Positions 38,688-46,670 of a stretch of 64,000 bases of DNA are shown piece after piece. Positions within the stretch are counted from its first letter, which is position 1. Every line of letters begins with the position of its first letter. Source of the DNA: Candidatus Eiseniibacteriota bacterium (GTDB lineage Bacteria > Eisenbacteria > RBG-16-71-46). The stretch spans positions 1 through 64,000 of the forward strand of contig JADJLL010000009.1 of assembly GCA_016710095.1 (NCBI GenBank), in the 5' to 3' direction. A program made the position numbers and the translations under genes. Below the pieces are notes generated by a model. The model did no database searches. It was not told where the DNA came from and saw only the letters and a list, made by a program, of their open reading frames with translations.

Positions 38688-39175
38688 ACGACATTCCGGT
38701 CCAGGACGCGCGCGCGGACGGCGCCGAAGGCAGCCAGCAGTTCCTGACCTTCACGCTGGGCGGTGAGGAATACGGCGTCGAGATCCTGCGTGTGCAGGAG
38801 ATCAAGGGCTTCTCGGCGGTCACGCCGATCCCGAACGCGCCGGACTACGTGAAGGGCGTGATGAACCTGCGCGGCACGGTCGTGCCCGTGTTCGACCTGC
38901 GCCTGAAGTTCGGCATGGAGCGCAAGGACTACGACCGCTTCACGGTCATCGTCGTCGTGAACGTGGGCGCCCGCGTCGTCGGTCTCATCGTCGACTCGGT
39001 GTCCGACGTGCTCGACGTGGATCACGACGCCATCGAGACGTCGCCCGATCTCGGCGCGTCCGTGGACACGAGCATCCTGCAGGGCATCGCGCGGAACAAC
39101 GACCGCCTGATCACGCTGCTCGACATCGACCGAGTCGTCGGCGAGTCGCGCGTGGCCGCGGAGCTCGCGGCCTGA
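38684..39175 (+). CDS. cheW: Chemotaxis coupling protein CheW
   Basis: 163-residue adaptor linking receptors to CheA. Conserved blocks FLTFTLGGEEYGVEILRVQE, PNAPDYVKGVMNLRGTVVPV and VGLIVDSVSDVLDVD are present. ATG 38684 overlaps the cheA stop and follows an AGGAGG site. MCP1 begins 23 bases downstream. Confidence 0.95.
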   Translation: MNDIPVQDARADGAEGSQQFLTFTLGGEEYGVEILRVQEIKGFSAVTPIPNAPDYVKGVMNLRGTVVPVFDLRLKFGMERKDYDRFTVIVVVNVGARVVGLIVDSVSDVLDVDHDAIETSPDLGASVDTSILQGIARNNDRLITLLDIDRVVGESRVAAELAA

Positions 39176-39198
39176 TACTCGAATCGGGGGGAGCCCTC

Positions 39199-40773
39199 AT
39201 GCAGTGGACGATCCGGCAGCGCCTCATGGCGCTCGCCGCGGTCTCCGTCGCGGGCCTCGCGCTGGTCGCGGGGCTCGCACTTCACACGCTCGCAGAGGTG
39301 AAGGTCAACGGGCCGCGATACGCGCAGATTGTCACGAACAAGGACCTGGTCGCGGATGTTCTTCCCCCGCCCGCCTACCTGGTCGAAGCCCGTCTCGTGA
39401 TGTGGGAGATCGTGGACGCCGTCCGGCGCCACGACGATTCCGCACGCGACGTGCTGTTCGCGAAGCAGCAGGAGCTCGAGAAGCAGTTCGAGGACCGCAT
39501 GGAGTTCTGGAAGAAGGCGCTTCCGGACGGTCCCATGCGGACGACGCTCGTCGAGAAGGCGCACGTGCCCGGGGAGAAGTTCCTCGTCGGGCTCGACGGC
39601 GAGTTCCGCGCCGCGGCCGAAGCGGGTGACGCCGCGGCCGTGGAACGCCTCGCGCGTGGTCCGCTTTCGGAGGCCTACGAGGAGCACCGCCGGGCGGTGG
39701 ACGAAGTCGTGGCCATGGCGGTGGCGGAGGCGGCCCAGCACGAGAAGGAAGTCGCCGGCATCGTCGTCTGGCGGACGGCCGCGCTCACGATCACCGGCGC
39801 CGTCGTGCTGCTCGTGATCGCGTTCGCGTCCTTCGCGCTCGGCCGCGCCATCCTGGCGCGCATCTCGAGCACGTCGGCCACGCTGCGCGACCTCGCGGAG
39901 GGCGAAGGCGACCTGTCGACGCGTCTCGACGAGGCGTCGCACGACGAGATGGGCGAGGTGGGTCGGAACTTCAACCGGTTCGCCGCGAAGCTGCAGGACC
40001 TGCTGCTCCACGTGCGCACGAGCGCGACGAACGTCGGGCAGGCGTCGCACGAACTCACCGATGCCGCGCATTCGATCAGCGGGAGCGCGCAGGAGCAGGC
40101 GTCGAGCCTGGAGGAGACGGCGGCGTCGCTGGAGCAGATCACGAGCACGGTGCGCCAGAACGCGGACAACGCGCAGACGGCGAACCAGCTCGCGAACAGC
40201 GCGCGGGAAGTGGCGGAGAAGGGCGGCTCGGTGGTGTCGAACGCGGTGACGGCGATGGGCGAGATCAACGCTTCGTCCAGGCGGATCGCGGACATCATCA
40301 CGACGATCGACGAGATCGCGTTCCAGACGAACCTGCTGGCGCTGAACGCGGCCGTGGAAGCGGCGCGCGCGGGCGAGCAGGGGCGCGGGTTCGCGGTGGT
40401 CGCGGCGGAAGTGCGGTCGCTGGCGCAGCGTTCGGCGACGGCGGCGCGCGAGATCAAGGGGCTGATCGAGGACTCCGTGCACAAGGTGGAGTCGGGCGCG
40501 TCGCTCGTGAACCGATCGGGCACGACGCTGGAAGAGATCGTGACGGCGGTGAAGCGCGTGACGGACGTGGTGTCCGAGATCGCGGCGGCGTCGCGCGAGC
40601 AGTCGATCGGCATCGAACAGGTCAACCGCGCCGTGACGCAGATGGACCAGCTCACGCAGTCCAACGCCGCGCAGACCGAGGAGCTCTCGGCCACGGCGTC
40701 CGAATTGTCATTGCAGGCCGCGGAAGTGTTGAAGCAGGTCGGCCGGTTCCGCTTGTCGGGACAGGTCGCGTAG
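39199..40773 (+). CDS. Methyl-accepting chemotaxis protein 1
   Basis: 524 residues. Transmembrane helix at about 8-28, a periplasmic helical domain to about 190 (AYLVEARLVMWEIVDAVRRH, a four-helix-bundle-type sensor), second transmembrane helix (about 192-213), HAMP (LRDLAEGEGDLSTRLDEASH) and a signalling domain whose tip is EIAFQTNLLALNAAVEAARA. Methylation-type helices flank it (SAQEQASSLEETAASLEQIT). It ends at RFRLSGQVA without a CheR-binding pentapeptide. The signalling part is almost identical in DNA to MCP2. Confidence 0.93.
   Translation: MQWTIRQRLMALAAVSVAGLALVAGLALHTLAEVKVNGPRYAQIVTNKDLVADVLPPPAYLVEARLVMWEIVDAVRRHDDSARDVLFAKQQELEKQFEDRMEFWKKALPDGPMRTTLVEKAHVPGEKFLVGLDGEFRAAAEAGDAAAVERLARGPLSEAYEEHRRAVDEVVAMAVAEAAQHEKEVAGIVVWRTAALTITGAVVLLVIAFASFALGRAILARISSTSATLRDLAEGEGDLSTRLDEASHDEMGEVGRNFNRFAAKLQDLLLHVRTSATNVGQASHELTDAAHSISGSAQEQASSLEETAASLEQITSTVRQNADNAQTANQLANSAREVAEKGGSVVSNAVTAMGEINASSRRIADIITTIDEIAFQTNLLALNAAVEAARAGEQGRGFAVVAAEVRSLAQRSATAAREIKGLIEDSVHKVESGASLVNRSGTTLEEIVTAVKRVTDVVSEIAAASREQSIGIEQVNRAVTQMDQLTQSNAAQTEELSATASELSLQAAEVLKQVGRFRLSGQVA
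40084..40697 (+). repeat. 614-base direct repeat, copy 1 (MCP signalling domain)
   Basis: Collinear with 41693-42306 at a constant offset of 1609 bases with no gaps and seven mismatches by eye (about 99 percent identity). Covers the signalling domain of MCP1 only; sequence on both sides diverges sharply. Confidence 0.9.
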
Positions 40774-40837
40774 TCGGCAAGTTGGGGATGTCGAACGGAG
40801 CGGCCCGTCACCGGGAGCTCGGAAGGGAGTCTCGAGC

Positions 40838-42559
40838 ATGAAGTGGACGATCCAGAGGAAGCTCGTGGGGCTCGCGGTCGCCGGAATCGCGGTGGCCGCG
40901 CTGCTCGGCATCACGGGCATCGTCGGGTTCCGGACGCTCGGAAACGCGATGCACGAAATCAACGTGACCGGGCATGCTCTGTCGAATCACGACGACGCCG
41001 ACATGATGCACGACGCGCTGCGTGGCGACGTGCTCGCGGCGATGCTCGCCCGCACGAGCGAGGAGGCGGAGAGCGCCCGCACGGACTTCCAGGAGCACTC
41101 GGAGAACTTCCGCCAGCAGCTCGCCGAGAACGAGAAGCTCGCCCTGAACGGCGACGTCAAGGCGTCGCTCGCCGGCGCGAAGCCGCGGATGGAGGAGTAC
41201 ATCGCGGCGGCCGGTGAGATGGTCGAGACGGCGGCCCGCGATCCGCAGGCCGCGCGTGCGGGCTTCCCGGCGTTCATGGAGAAGTTCAGCGCGCTCGAAA
41301 CCGAGATGGAGGACCTGAGCGTCGCCATCAGCGCCGCGAGCACGAAGGCGGAACAGCAGGCCGCCGAAGAGCAGAAGGGCTTCCTCGTGTGGATGATCGC
41401 GCTCGTGCTCGGCGGCGCCACCCTCTTCGCGTTGGCCGCGGGCTCGATCATCCGCAGCGTCGTGTTGCCGCTGCGCCGGGCCGAGAGCGCCATGCACGGC
41501 ATCGCGACGGGCGACGGCGACCTCACGCAGCGACTCGACGCCTCGGGTGACGACGAAATCGCGTCGATTTCCCGGGCGTTCAACGAGTTCGTCGGCAAGA
41601 TCCACGACGTGATCTCGCACGTGCGCCAGTCTGCGGACGGCGTCGCGCAGGCGTCGCGCGAACTCACGGCGGCCTCCGACACGATCAGCGGAAGCGCGCA
41701 GGAGCAGGCGTCGAGCCTGGAGGAGACGGCGGCGTCGCTGGAGCAGATCACGAGCACGGTGCGCCAGAACGCGGACAACGCGCAGACGGCGAACCAGCTC
41801 GCGAACAGCGCGCGGGAAGTGGCGGAGAAGGGCGGCTCGGTGGTGTCGAACGCGGTGACGGCGATGGGCGAGATCAACGCTTCGAGCCGGCGGATCGCGG
41901 ACATCATCACGACGATCGACGAGATCGCGTTCCAGACGAACCTGCTGGCGCTGAACGCGGCCGTGGAAGCGGCGCGCGCGGGCGAGCAGGGGCGCGGGTT
42001 CGCGGTGGTCGCGGCGGAAGTGCGGTCGCTGGCGCAGCGTTCGGCGACGGCGGCGCGCGAGATCAAGGGGCTGATCGAAGACTCCGTGCACAAGGTGGAG
42101 TCGGGCGCGTCGCTCGTGAACCGGTCGGGCACGACGCTGGAAGAGATCGTGACGGCGGTGAAGCGCGTGACGGACGTGGTGTCCGAGATCGCGGCGGCGT
42201 CGCGCGAGCAGTCGATCGGCATCGAACAGGTCAACCGCGCCGTGACGCAGATGGACCAGCTCACGCAGTCCAACGCCGCGCAGACGGAAGAGCTCTCGGC
42301 CACGGCCGGGCAGCTGTCCGACCAGGCGGCCGAGGTGCAGGCGCAGGTCGCGCGCTTCCAGGTGAACTCCGAAGGCGGGCCGTCCCACGCCGCACGCCGC
42401 GGCGTGGCGCGTTCGACGGTCGCGGCGCCGAAGCCGCGCCGGAAGTCCACGACGCCGATCGCGTCGCATCCGAAGTTCGAGCCTGCCGCGCCGGCTCCGT
42501 CGGCACCGCCGGTGTCCGTGGCCACGGGTGGCGGCGACGACGGTTTCGAGGAGTTCTAG
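40838..42559 (+). CDS. Methyl-accepting chemotaxis protein 2 with C-terminal pentapeptide
   Basis: 573 residues. Transmembrane helix at about 8-30, a periplasmic domain (about 31-185) unrelated by eye to that of MCP1, second transmembrane helix (MIALVLGGATLFALAAGSII), HAMP (AMHGIATGDGDLTQRLDASG) and the same signalling domain as MCP1. After it comes a flexible Pro/Ala/Arg-rich tail of about 60 residues ending GDDGFEEF. The last five residues GFEEF fit the CheR/CheB-tethering rule x-aromatic-x-x-aromatic. So MCP2 may serve as the tethering receptor for the array. Confidence 0.93.
   Translation: MKWTIQRKLVGLAVAGIAVAALLGITGIVGFRTLGNAMHEINVTGHALSNHDDADMMHDALRGDVLAAMLARTSEEAESARTDFQEHSENFRQQLAENEKLALNGDVKASLAGAKPRMEEYIAAAGEMVETAARDPQAARAGFPAFMEKFSALETEMEDLSVAISAASTKAEQQAAEEQKGFLVWMIALVLGGATLFALAAGSIIRSVVLPLRRAESAMHGIATGDGDLTQRLDASGDDEIASISRAFNEFVGKIHDVISHVRQSADGVAQASRELTAASDTISGSAQEQASSLEETAASLEQITSTVRQNADNAQTANQLANSAREVAEKGGSVVSNAVTAMGEINASSRRIADIITTIDEIAFQTNLLALNAAVEAARAGEQGRGFAVVAAEVRSLAQRSATAAREIKGLIEDSVHKVESGASLVNRSGTTLEEIVTAVKRVTDVVSEIAAASREQSIGIEQVNRAVTQMDQLTQSNAAQTEELSATAGQLSDQAAEVQAQVARFQVNSEGGPSHAARRGVARSTVAAPKPRRKSTTPIASHPKFEPAAPAPSAPPVSVATGGGDDGFEEF
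41693..42306 (+). repeat. 614-base direct repeat, copy 2 (MCP signalling domain)
   Basis: Second copy of the block at 40084-40697. Differences seen include TCGTCCAGG versus TCGAGCCGG, GAGGACTCC versus GAAGACTCC, CCGATCG versus CCGGTCG and ACCGAGG versus ACGGAAG. Several of these are synonymous. Confidence 0.9.
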
Positions 42560-42622
42560 ACCTTTCCGGCGGGCACGGCGTGCCGTGTCCGCCCCGACTC
42601 TTTCGTTCGAGCGAGGGCGATC

Positions 42623-43924
42623 ATGAAGACCAACGGATGGTGGGGCGCGCTGGCCGTATGCGCGATCGTCGTGGCGGCTCCGGCCGCCGCGCGTGCCCAG
42701 GGCTCCGGTCCCGCGTGGACCGAGCAGCTCGAGGCGCGGGGCATCACGAGTTCGGCGAACGCGACCGGCATGTGGATCGGGAACGTGGCCGGCGGGCTCG
42801 AGAAGGGCGGCGTGTACAACACGCTCGGCGTCTTCTCGGCGGAAGCCGATCTCGAGAAGTTCACCGGCGTCTGGAAGGGCGCGACCGCGGGCGTGGACCT
42901 GTATTGGATCCGCGGCAAGAGCGCGAGCTGGTACTTCGTCGGGGACGCGCTCACGGTGAGCAACCTCGACGGATACGACAGCATCCGTCTCTATCAGGCG
43001 TGGCTGCAGCAGGACTTCTGGGAAGGGCGCGTCTCGCTGCGCGCCGGCAGCCTCGCGGCCGACGAGGAGTTCACCGGCACCGACGGCGGCGGGTTGTTCT
43101 CGAACGGCGCGTTCGGCTGGACCGCGGGCGTCGGCGCGAACATCGTCAACGGCGGCCCGATCTACTACTCGCCCGCGCCGGGCGCGCGCATCGCCGTGCA
43201 TCCGTCCGAAAGCTGGACGCTGCAGGCGGCGCTGTACGACGGCGACTCGTTCGACAGCCCGGACGGCGATCCGAAGGTGAACCAGCACGGCATGCACTTC
43301 AGCATGAGCTCGTCGCAGGGCACGTTCTCGATCGCCGAACTGTCGCACGGCTGGAAGGGTGAGGGCGGCGCGGCGCCGATGCCCGGCACGGCGAAGCTCG
43401 GCGTGTGGCGTCACAGCGCCGACTTCACCGACAACTGGGCCGACGCGAACGGCACGTCGTTCGCGCTCACGGGCCTCGATCCGGCGCTGCACCACGGCAA
43501 CCGCGGCTGGTACGGCTCGCTCGAGCAGCGCGTGTGGGCCGAGAAGGGTTCCGAGGACCAGGGCTTCACCGCGTGGCTGCGCGTGGCCGGCGCGCCCTCG
43601 AACCGCAGCGCGGTCGAGTGGTGCACCGACGCGGGCTTCAACTGGGCGGGGCTGATCCCGGGCCGTGACGGCGACGTGTTCGGCGTCGGCGTGGCGACCG
43701 CGTACGTGAGCCGCGACGCGCAGCGTGCGCAGCTCGACGCGTGGACGCGCGACGGCGAGAGCGGCGTGCTGCCGGACTTCGAGCGCGTCGTCGAGACCGC
43801 GTACCAGTACCGCGTCGGCGAGCACTGGTCGGTGAGCCCCGGCCTGCAGTGGGTGCAGCATCCCGGCATGACGTCCGAGGTCGCGAATGCGTGGGTGCCG
43901 CTGCTGCGCGTGAGCTTCGAGTAG
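42623..43924 (+). CDS. Outer-membrane porin, OprB-like carbohydrate porin family
   Basis: 433 residues with a signal peptide (ALAVCAIVVAAPAAARAQ) and alternating aromatic/polar strands typical of a beta-barrel (LEKFTGVWKGATAGVDLYWI, DSIRLYQAWLQQDFWEGRVS, LRAGSLAADEEFTG, NRGWYGSLEQRVWAEKG). The layout resembles carbohydrate-selective OprB porins: tag WTEQL near the mature start, then paired strands. The C-terminus VPLLRVSFE lacks a canonical terminal Phe but is close. It stands alone after MCP2 and ends at a strong hairpin. Confidence 0.75.
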   Translation: MKTNGWWGALAVCAIVVAAPAAARAQGSGPAWTEQLEARGITSSANATGMWIGNVAGGLEKGGVYNTLGVFSAEADLEKFTGVWKGATAGVDLYWIRGKSASWYFVGDALTVSNLDGYDSIRLYQAWLQQDFWEGRVSLRAGSLAADEEFTGTDGGGLFSNGAFGWTAGVGANIVNGGPIYYSPAPGARIAVHPSESWTLQAALYDGDSFDSPDGDPKVNQHGMHFSMSSSQGTFSIAELSHGWKGEGGAAPMPGTAKLGVWRHSADFTDNWADANGTSFALTGLDPALHHGNRGWYGSLEQRVWAEKGSEDQGFTAWLRVAGAPSNRSAVEWCTDAGFNWAGLIPGRDGDVFGVGVATAYVSRDAQRAQLDAWTRDGESGVLPDFERVVETAYQYRVGEHWSVSPGLQWVQHPGMTSEVANAWVPLLRVSFE

Positions 43925-43949
43925 CGCACGGCGTCACGGCGTTTCGAAG

Positions 43950-43984
43950 GTGAGGGGAGCTCCCGGTCCGGGCGCTCCCCTCAC
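43950..43984 (+). terminator. Strong hairpin after the porin gene
   Basis: GTGAGGGGAGC at 43950-43960 pairs perfectly over 11 bp with GCTCCCCTCAC at 43974-43984; the loop itself contains CCCG/CGGG. It lies 25 bases after the stop. No T tract. Confidence 0.62.
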
Positions 43985-44082
43985 GCGTACCGGCCCGGCG
44001 CGCTTGCCGCACGGCGGCCCGGTCCCTACTGTCCGCGGTCGCGCACGATGCGCCCCCGAGCTTTCGTCCCATCGAGAACCGC

Positions 44083-44718
44083 ATGTACGCCCGACCGACC
44101 TCGTCCCTGCTGCTGCTGCGCCACGGCGAAACCGAATGGAACGTGCTCGGCCGCCTCCAGGGCAGCGACGATTCCCCGCTGACCGCACGCGGGCTCGAGC
44201 AGGCGGCCGCGCTCGCGGCGTGGACCGCCTCGCGCGGCGTGCGCCGGGTGGTGTGCAGCCCGCTGGGCCGTGCGCGCACGACCGCGGAGCAGATCGCGGC
44301 CGCCTGCTCGGCGCCGCTGGCCGTGCGGGACGCGCTCGCCGAGATGAGCTTCGGGGAGTGCGCCGGGCTCACGCTCGGGCAATGCGAGGAGCGCTTTCCG
44401 GCCATGCTCGAGGCCCGCGCCCGCGCGCGCTGGGAGCATCGCTGGCCGGGCGGGGAGAGCTACGCCGACGTGCTCGAGCGGACGCGGCGCTGGCTGGACT
44501 CGGAGCCGGACGCGCTCGCGGGAGAAGTCGTCGCCGTCGTCTCCCACCAGGCGCTCAATCGCGCGCTTCTCGTGGCGCTGACCGGCTGCGAGCTCGACTG
44601 GGCGTTGAGCGGCGCGCAGGCGCCGGGGCAGGCGATCGAGGTCCTGCCCGACGGCCGCTCCCGGTGGATCGAGTTCGCGGCGAGCCCCCCCGCGACCCAC
44701 GCCCACGGCGTCATATAA
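44083..44718 (+). CDS. Histidine phosphatase family protein (phosphoglycerate mutase-like)
   Basis: 211 residues. The family motif LLLLRHGETEWNVLGRLQGS gives the catalytic His at about 13; CSPLGRARTTAEQIA, EMSFGECAGLT and the second His in VVAVVSHQALNRALL complete the active site. Subgroup (cobalamin phosphatase, GpmB-like or other) cannot be told from sequence alone. The protein starts at ATG 44083. No operon partner is evident. Confidence 0.88.
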   Translation: MYARPTSSLLLLRHGETEWNVLGRLQGSDDSPLTARGLEQAAALAAWTASRGVRRVVCSPLGRARTTAEQIAAACSAPLAVRDALAEMSFGECAGLTLGQCEERFPAMLEARARARWEHRWPGGESYADVLERTRRWLDSEPDALAGEVVAVVSHQALNRALLVALTGCELDWALSGAQAPGQAIEVLPDGRSRWIEFAASPPATHAHGVI

Positions 44719-44865
44719 AGGTAGGGCCGGTCCGGTCCCCCGGGGCGATGGGGTGCCGGAGAGGCTTTTCGCGTATCATCCCGGCCGCTCCGCCCCGCGC
44801 GCATGTGCTCGCACGGCCGGGCCCGACGCGGCGTGTCCGCGCCGCCACGTACTTTTGGAGGTTCC

Positions 44866-46185
44866 GTGCCTTTCGCTGCTCTCGGCCTGCCCGCACCGCT
44901 GCTTCGCGGCGTGCGCGCCGCCGGTTACCAGACCCCGACGCCCATCCAGCAACGCGCCATTCCCGTGATCCTCGAGGGCAAAGACCTCGTCGGCGCGGCG
45001 CAGACGGGCAGCGGCAAGACCGCCGCGTTCGTGCTGCCGGTGCTCGCTCGACTGCTCGAGGGTTTCCACGCGCTGCGCGGGCTCGTGCTCGTGCCCACGC
45101 GCGAACTCGCGGCGCAGGTCGAAACCGCCGCCCGTGACTACGCGCGCTACACGAAGCTCCGCGTCGGCGTCGCCTACGGCGGCGTCCGCATCGAGCCGCA
45201 GGAGCGGATGCTCCGCGGCGAGGGCGTGGACCTGCTCGTCGCGACCCCGGGCCGGCTGCTCGATCTCCACGGCCGCCAGAGCGTCGCCTTCGAGGACATC
45301 GAAGTGCTCGTGCTCGACGAAGCCGACCGCATGGTGGACATGGGCTTCGCGCCGGACCTGCAGCGCATCCTCCGCCTGCTGCCCAAGAAGCGGCAGACGC
45401 TGATGTTCTCGGCGACGATGCCGCCCGAGCTCAACAAGGTCGCGGGCCAGGCGCTCATCGATCCGATGCGCATCGACCTCGCGCCGGCGACGCGCACGGT
45501 GGCCGGCATCACGCAGGCCGTGTACCCGTGCCCGAAGCACCTCAAGACCGACCTGCTCGACGAAGTGCTCAAGCGCACCTCCATGGGCAGCGTCATCGTG
45601 TTCGTGCGCACGAAGCACGGCGCCGACCGCCTCGCGCGCCAGCTCGAGCGGCGCGGTCACTCGGTCGCCGCGCTCCACGGCAACCGTACGCAGAGCCAGC
45701 GCGAGCGCGCGCTGCGCGACCTCAAGCGCGGCCGGGTGCAGCTGCTCGTCGCGACCGACATCGCCTCGCGCGGCATCGACGTCGACGACATCACGCACGT
45801 CATCAACTTCGACGTGCCGCACACGCCGGAAGACTACGTCCACCGCATCGGCCGCACCGGCCGCGCGGAGGCGACCGGTGACGCGTTCACGCTCATGAGC
45901 CCCGACGAGCGCCGCGACGTCGAAGGTATCGAGCGCTTCCTCGGACGTTCGATCCTGCGCGTGATGATTCCCGACTTCGACTACGGCCGCCGTCAGGCCG
46001 CGCCGGAACCGGGCATGCACTTCCGCGAGCGCGAGCGGGAATCGTCCGGCGGACGTTCGGGCGGTTCGCGTGGCGGACGCTCGGAGTCCTCGTCGCGTCC
46101 TTCGACTCCGTCGGGGCCGCAGACGCCCTCGCACGGCCGCCGGCCGGCGAAGGCGGACGACCGCCGCAGCCGCCGCCGCATGTAG
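44866..46185 (+). CDS. DEAD-box ATP-dependent RNA helicase (RhlE-like)
   Basis: About 439 residues. Q motif (GYQTPTPIQQRAIP), Walker A AQTGSGKTAAF, PTRELAAQ, TPGRLLD, DEAD in VLVLDEADRMVDMGF, SAT in LMFSATMP, VATDIASRGIDVDDITHVIN and HRIGRTGRAEATG are all present. The C-terminus is Ser/Gly/Arg-rich (RSGGSRGGRSESSSR), typical of RNA-binding tails. GTG 44866 is chosen because GGAGGT lies at 44857-44862. The 147-base leader may matter for cold or growth control, but no motif is seen. Confidence 0.95.
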   Translation: MPFAALGLPAPLLRGVRAAGYQTPTPIQQRAIPVILEGKDLVGAAQTGSGKTAAFVLPVLARLLEGFHALRGLVLVPTRELAAQVETAARDYARYTKLRVGVAYGGVRIEPQERMLRGEGVDLLVATPGRLLDLHGRQSVAFEDIEVLVLDEADRMVDMGFAPDLQRILRLLPKKRQTLMFSATMPPELNKVAGQALIDPMRIDLAPATRTVAGITQAVYPCPKHLKTDLLDEVLKRTSMGSVIVFVRTKHGADRLARQLERRGHSVAALHGNRTQSQRERALRDLKRGRVQLLVATDIASRGIDVDDITHVINFDVPHTPEDYVHRIGRTGRAEATGDAFTLMSPDERRDVEGIERFLGRSILRVMIPDFDYGRRQAAPEPGMHFRERERESSGGRSGGSRGGRSESSSRPSTPSGPQTPSHGRRPAKADDRRSRRRM

Positions 46186-46194
46186 CGTTTCGAA

Positions 46195-46614
46195 CTACTC
46201 CAGTGCCGTGGTGACGGGCGCGCGAAGCGATATCGCGCGCCCGCACGCGTCACAGCGCACGGGGGTGCTCTCGCGCAGCGCGCCGCTCACCGCGAACGAC
46301 TGCGCCGCGCCGCACGCCGGGCACGTTCCGCTCGCGCCGCGCACCGTGCACCGCTCGCGCAGGCGCGACAGCGCCACGACCGGCCCGGCCACCAGCAGCG
46401 ACGGCACGAGCACGAAGTGCAGCACGGGCAGGAACACCGCCAGCACGGCGAGGCCCCAGCAGGTCGCGAGCGCGCGCACGGCCCGCGAGGTCCGCTCCGG
46501 CGCGTCCCAGTCGCGGACGCGCAGCGCGGCGGGCGCGTCCGGGTGACCGTGGTAGGTGAGCGCGCCCGCGAGTTCGCGTTCCCGGGCGTCAGTCTGCTGT
46601 GGAGTGGCGCGCAT
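46195..46614 (-). CDS. Small membrane protein with C4 zinc ribbon
   Basis: 139 residues. A soluble N-terminus (about 1-45), a hydrophobic stretch of about 36 residues probably forming two helices (LATCWGLAVLAVFLPVLHFV then LVPSLLVAGPVVAL), and a C-terminal ribbon with CPACG and CDACG spaced 20 residues apart that should bind zinc. No family recognised. It converges with the helicase gene (nine-base gap) and diverges from the urate oxidase gene, from which it is 56 bases away. Confidence 0.65.
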   Translation of the reverse strand: MRATPQQTDARERELAGALTYHGHPDAPAALRVRDWDAPERTSRAVRALATCWGLAVLAVFLPVLHFVLVPSLLVAGPVVALSRLRERCTVRGASGTCPACGAAQSFAVSGALRESTPVRCDACGRAISLRAPVTTALE

Positions 46615-46670
46615 CCGTTGCCGTATCCTCTCCGGCCTTCCATCCTCTTCCCGCTCGGAGCCAGTATCAC

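Noticed and set aside
44708..44725. TATAAA before the DEAD-box helicase as a -10 box
   Set aside because: It overlaps the stop of the histidine phosphatase gene and has no -35 partner at 16-18 bases.
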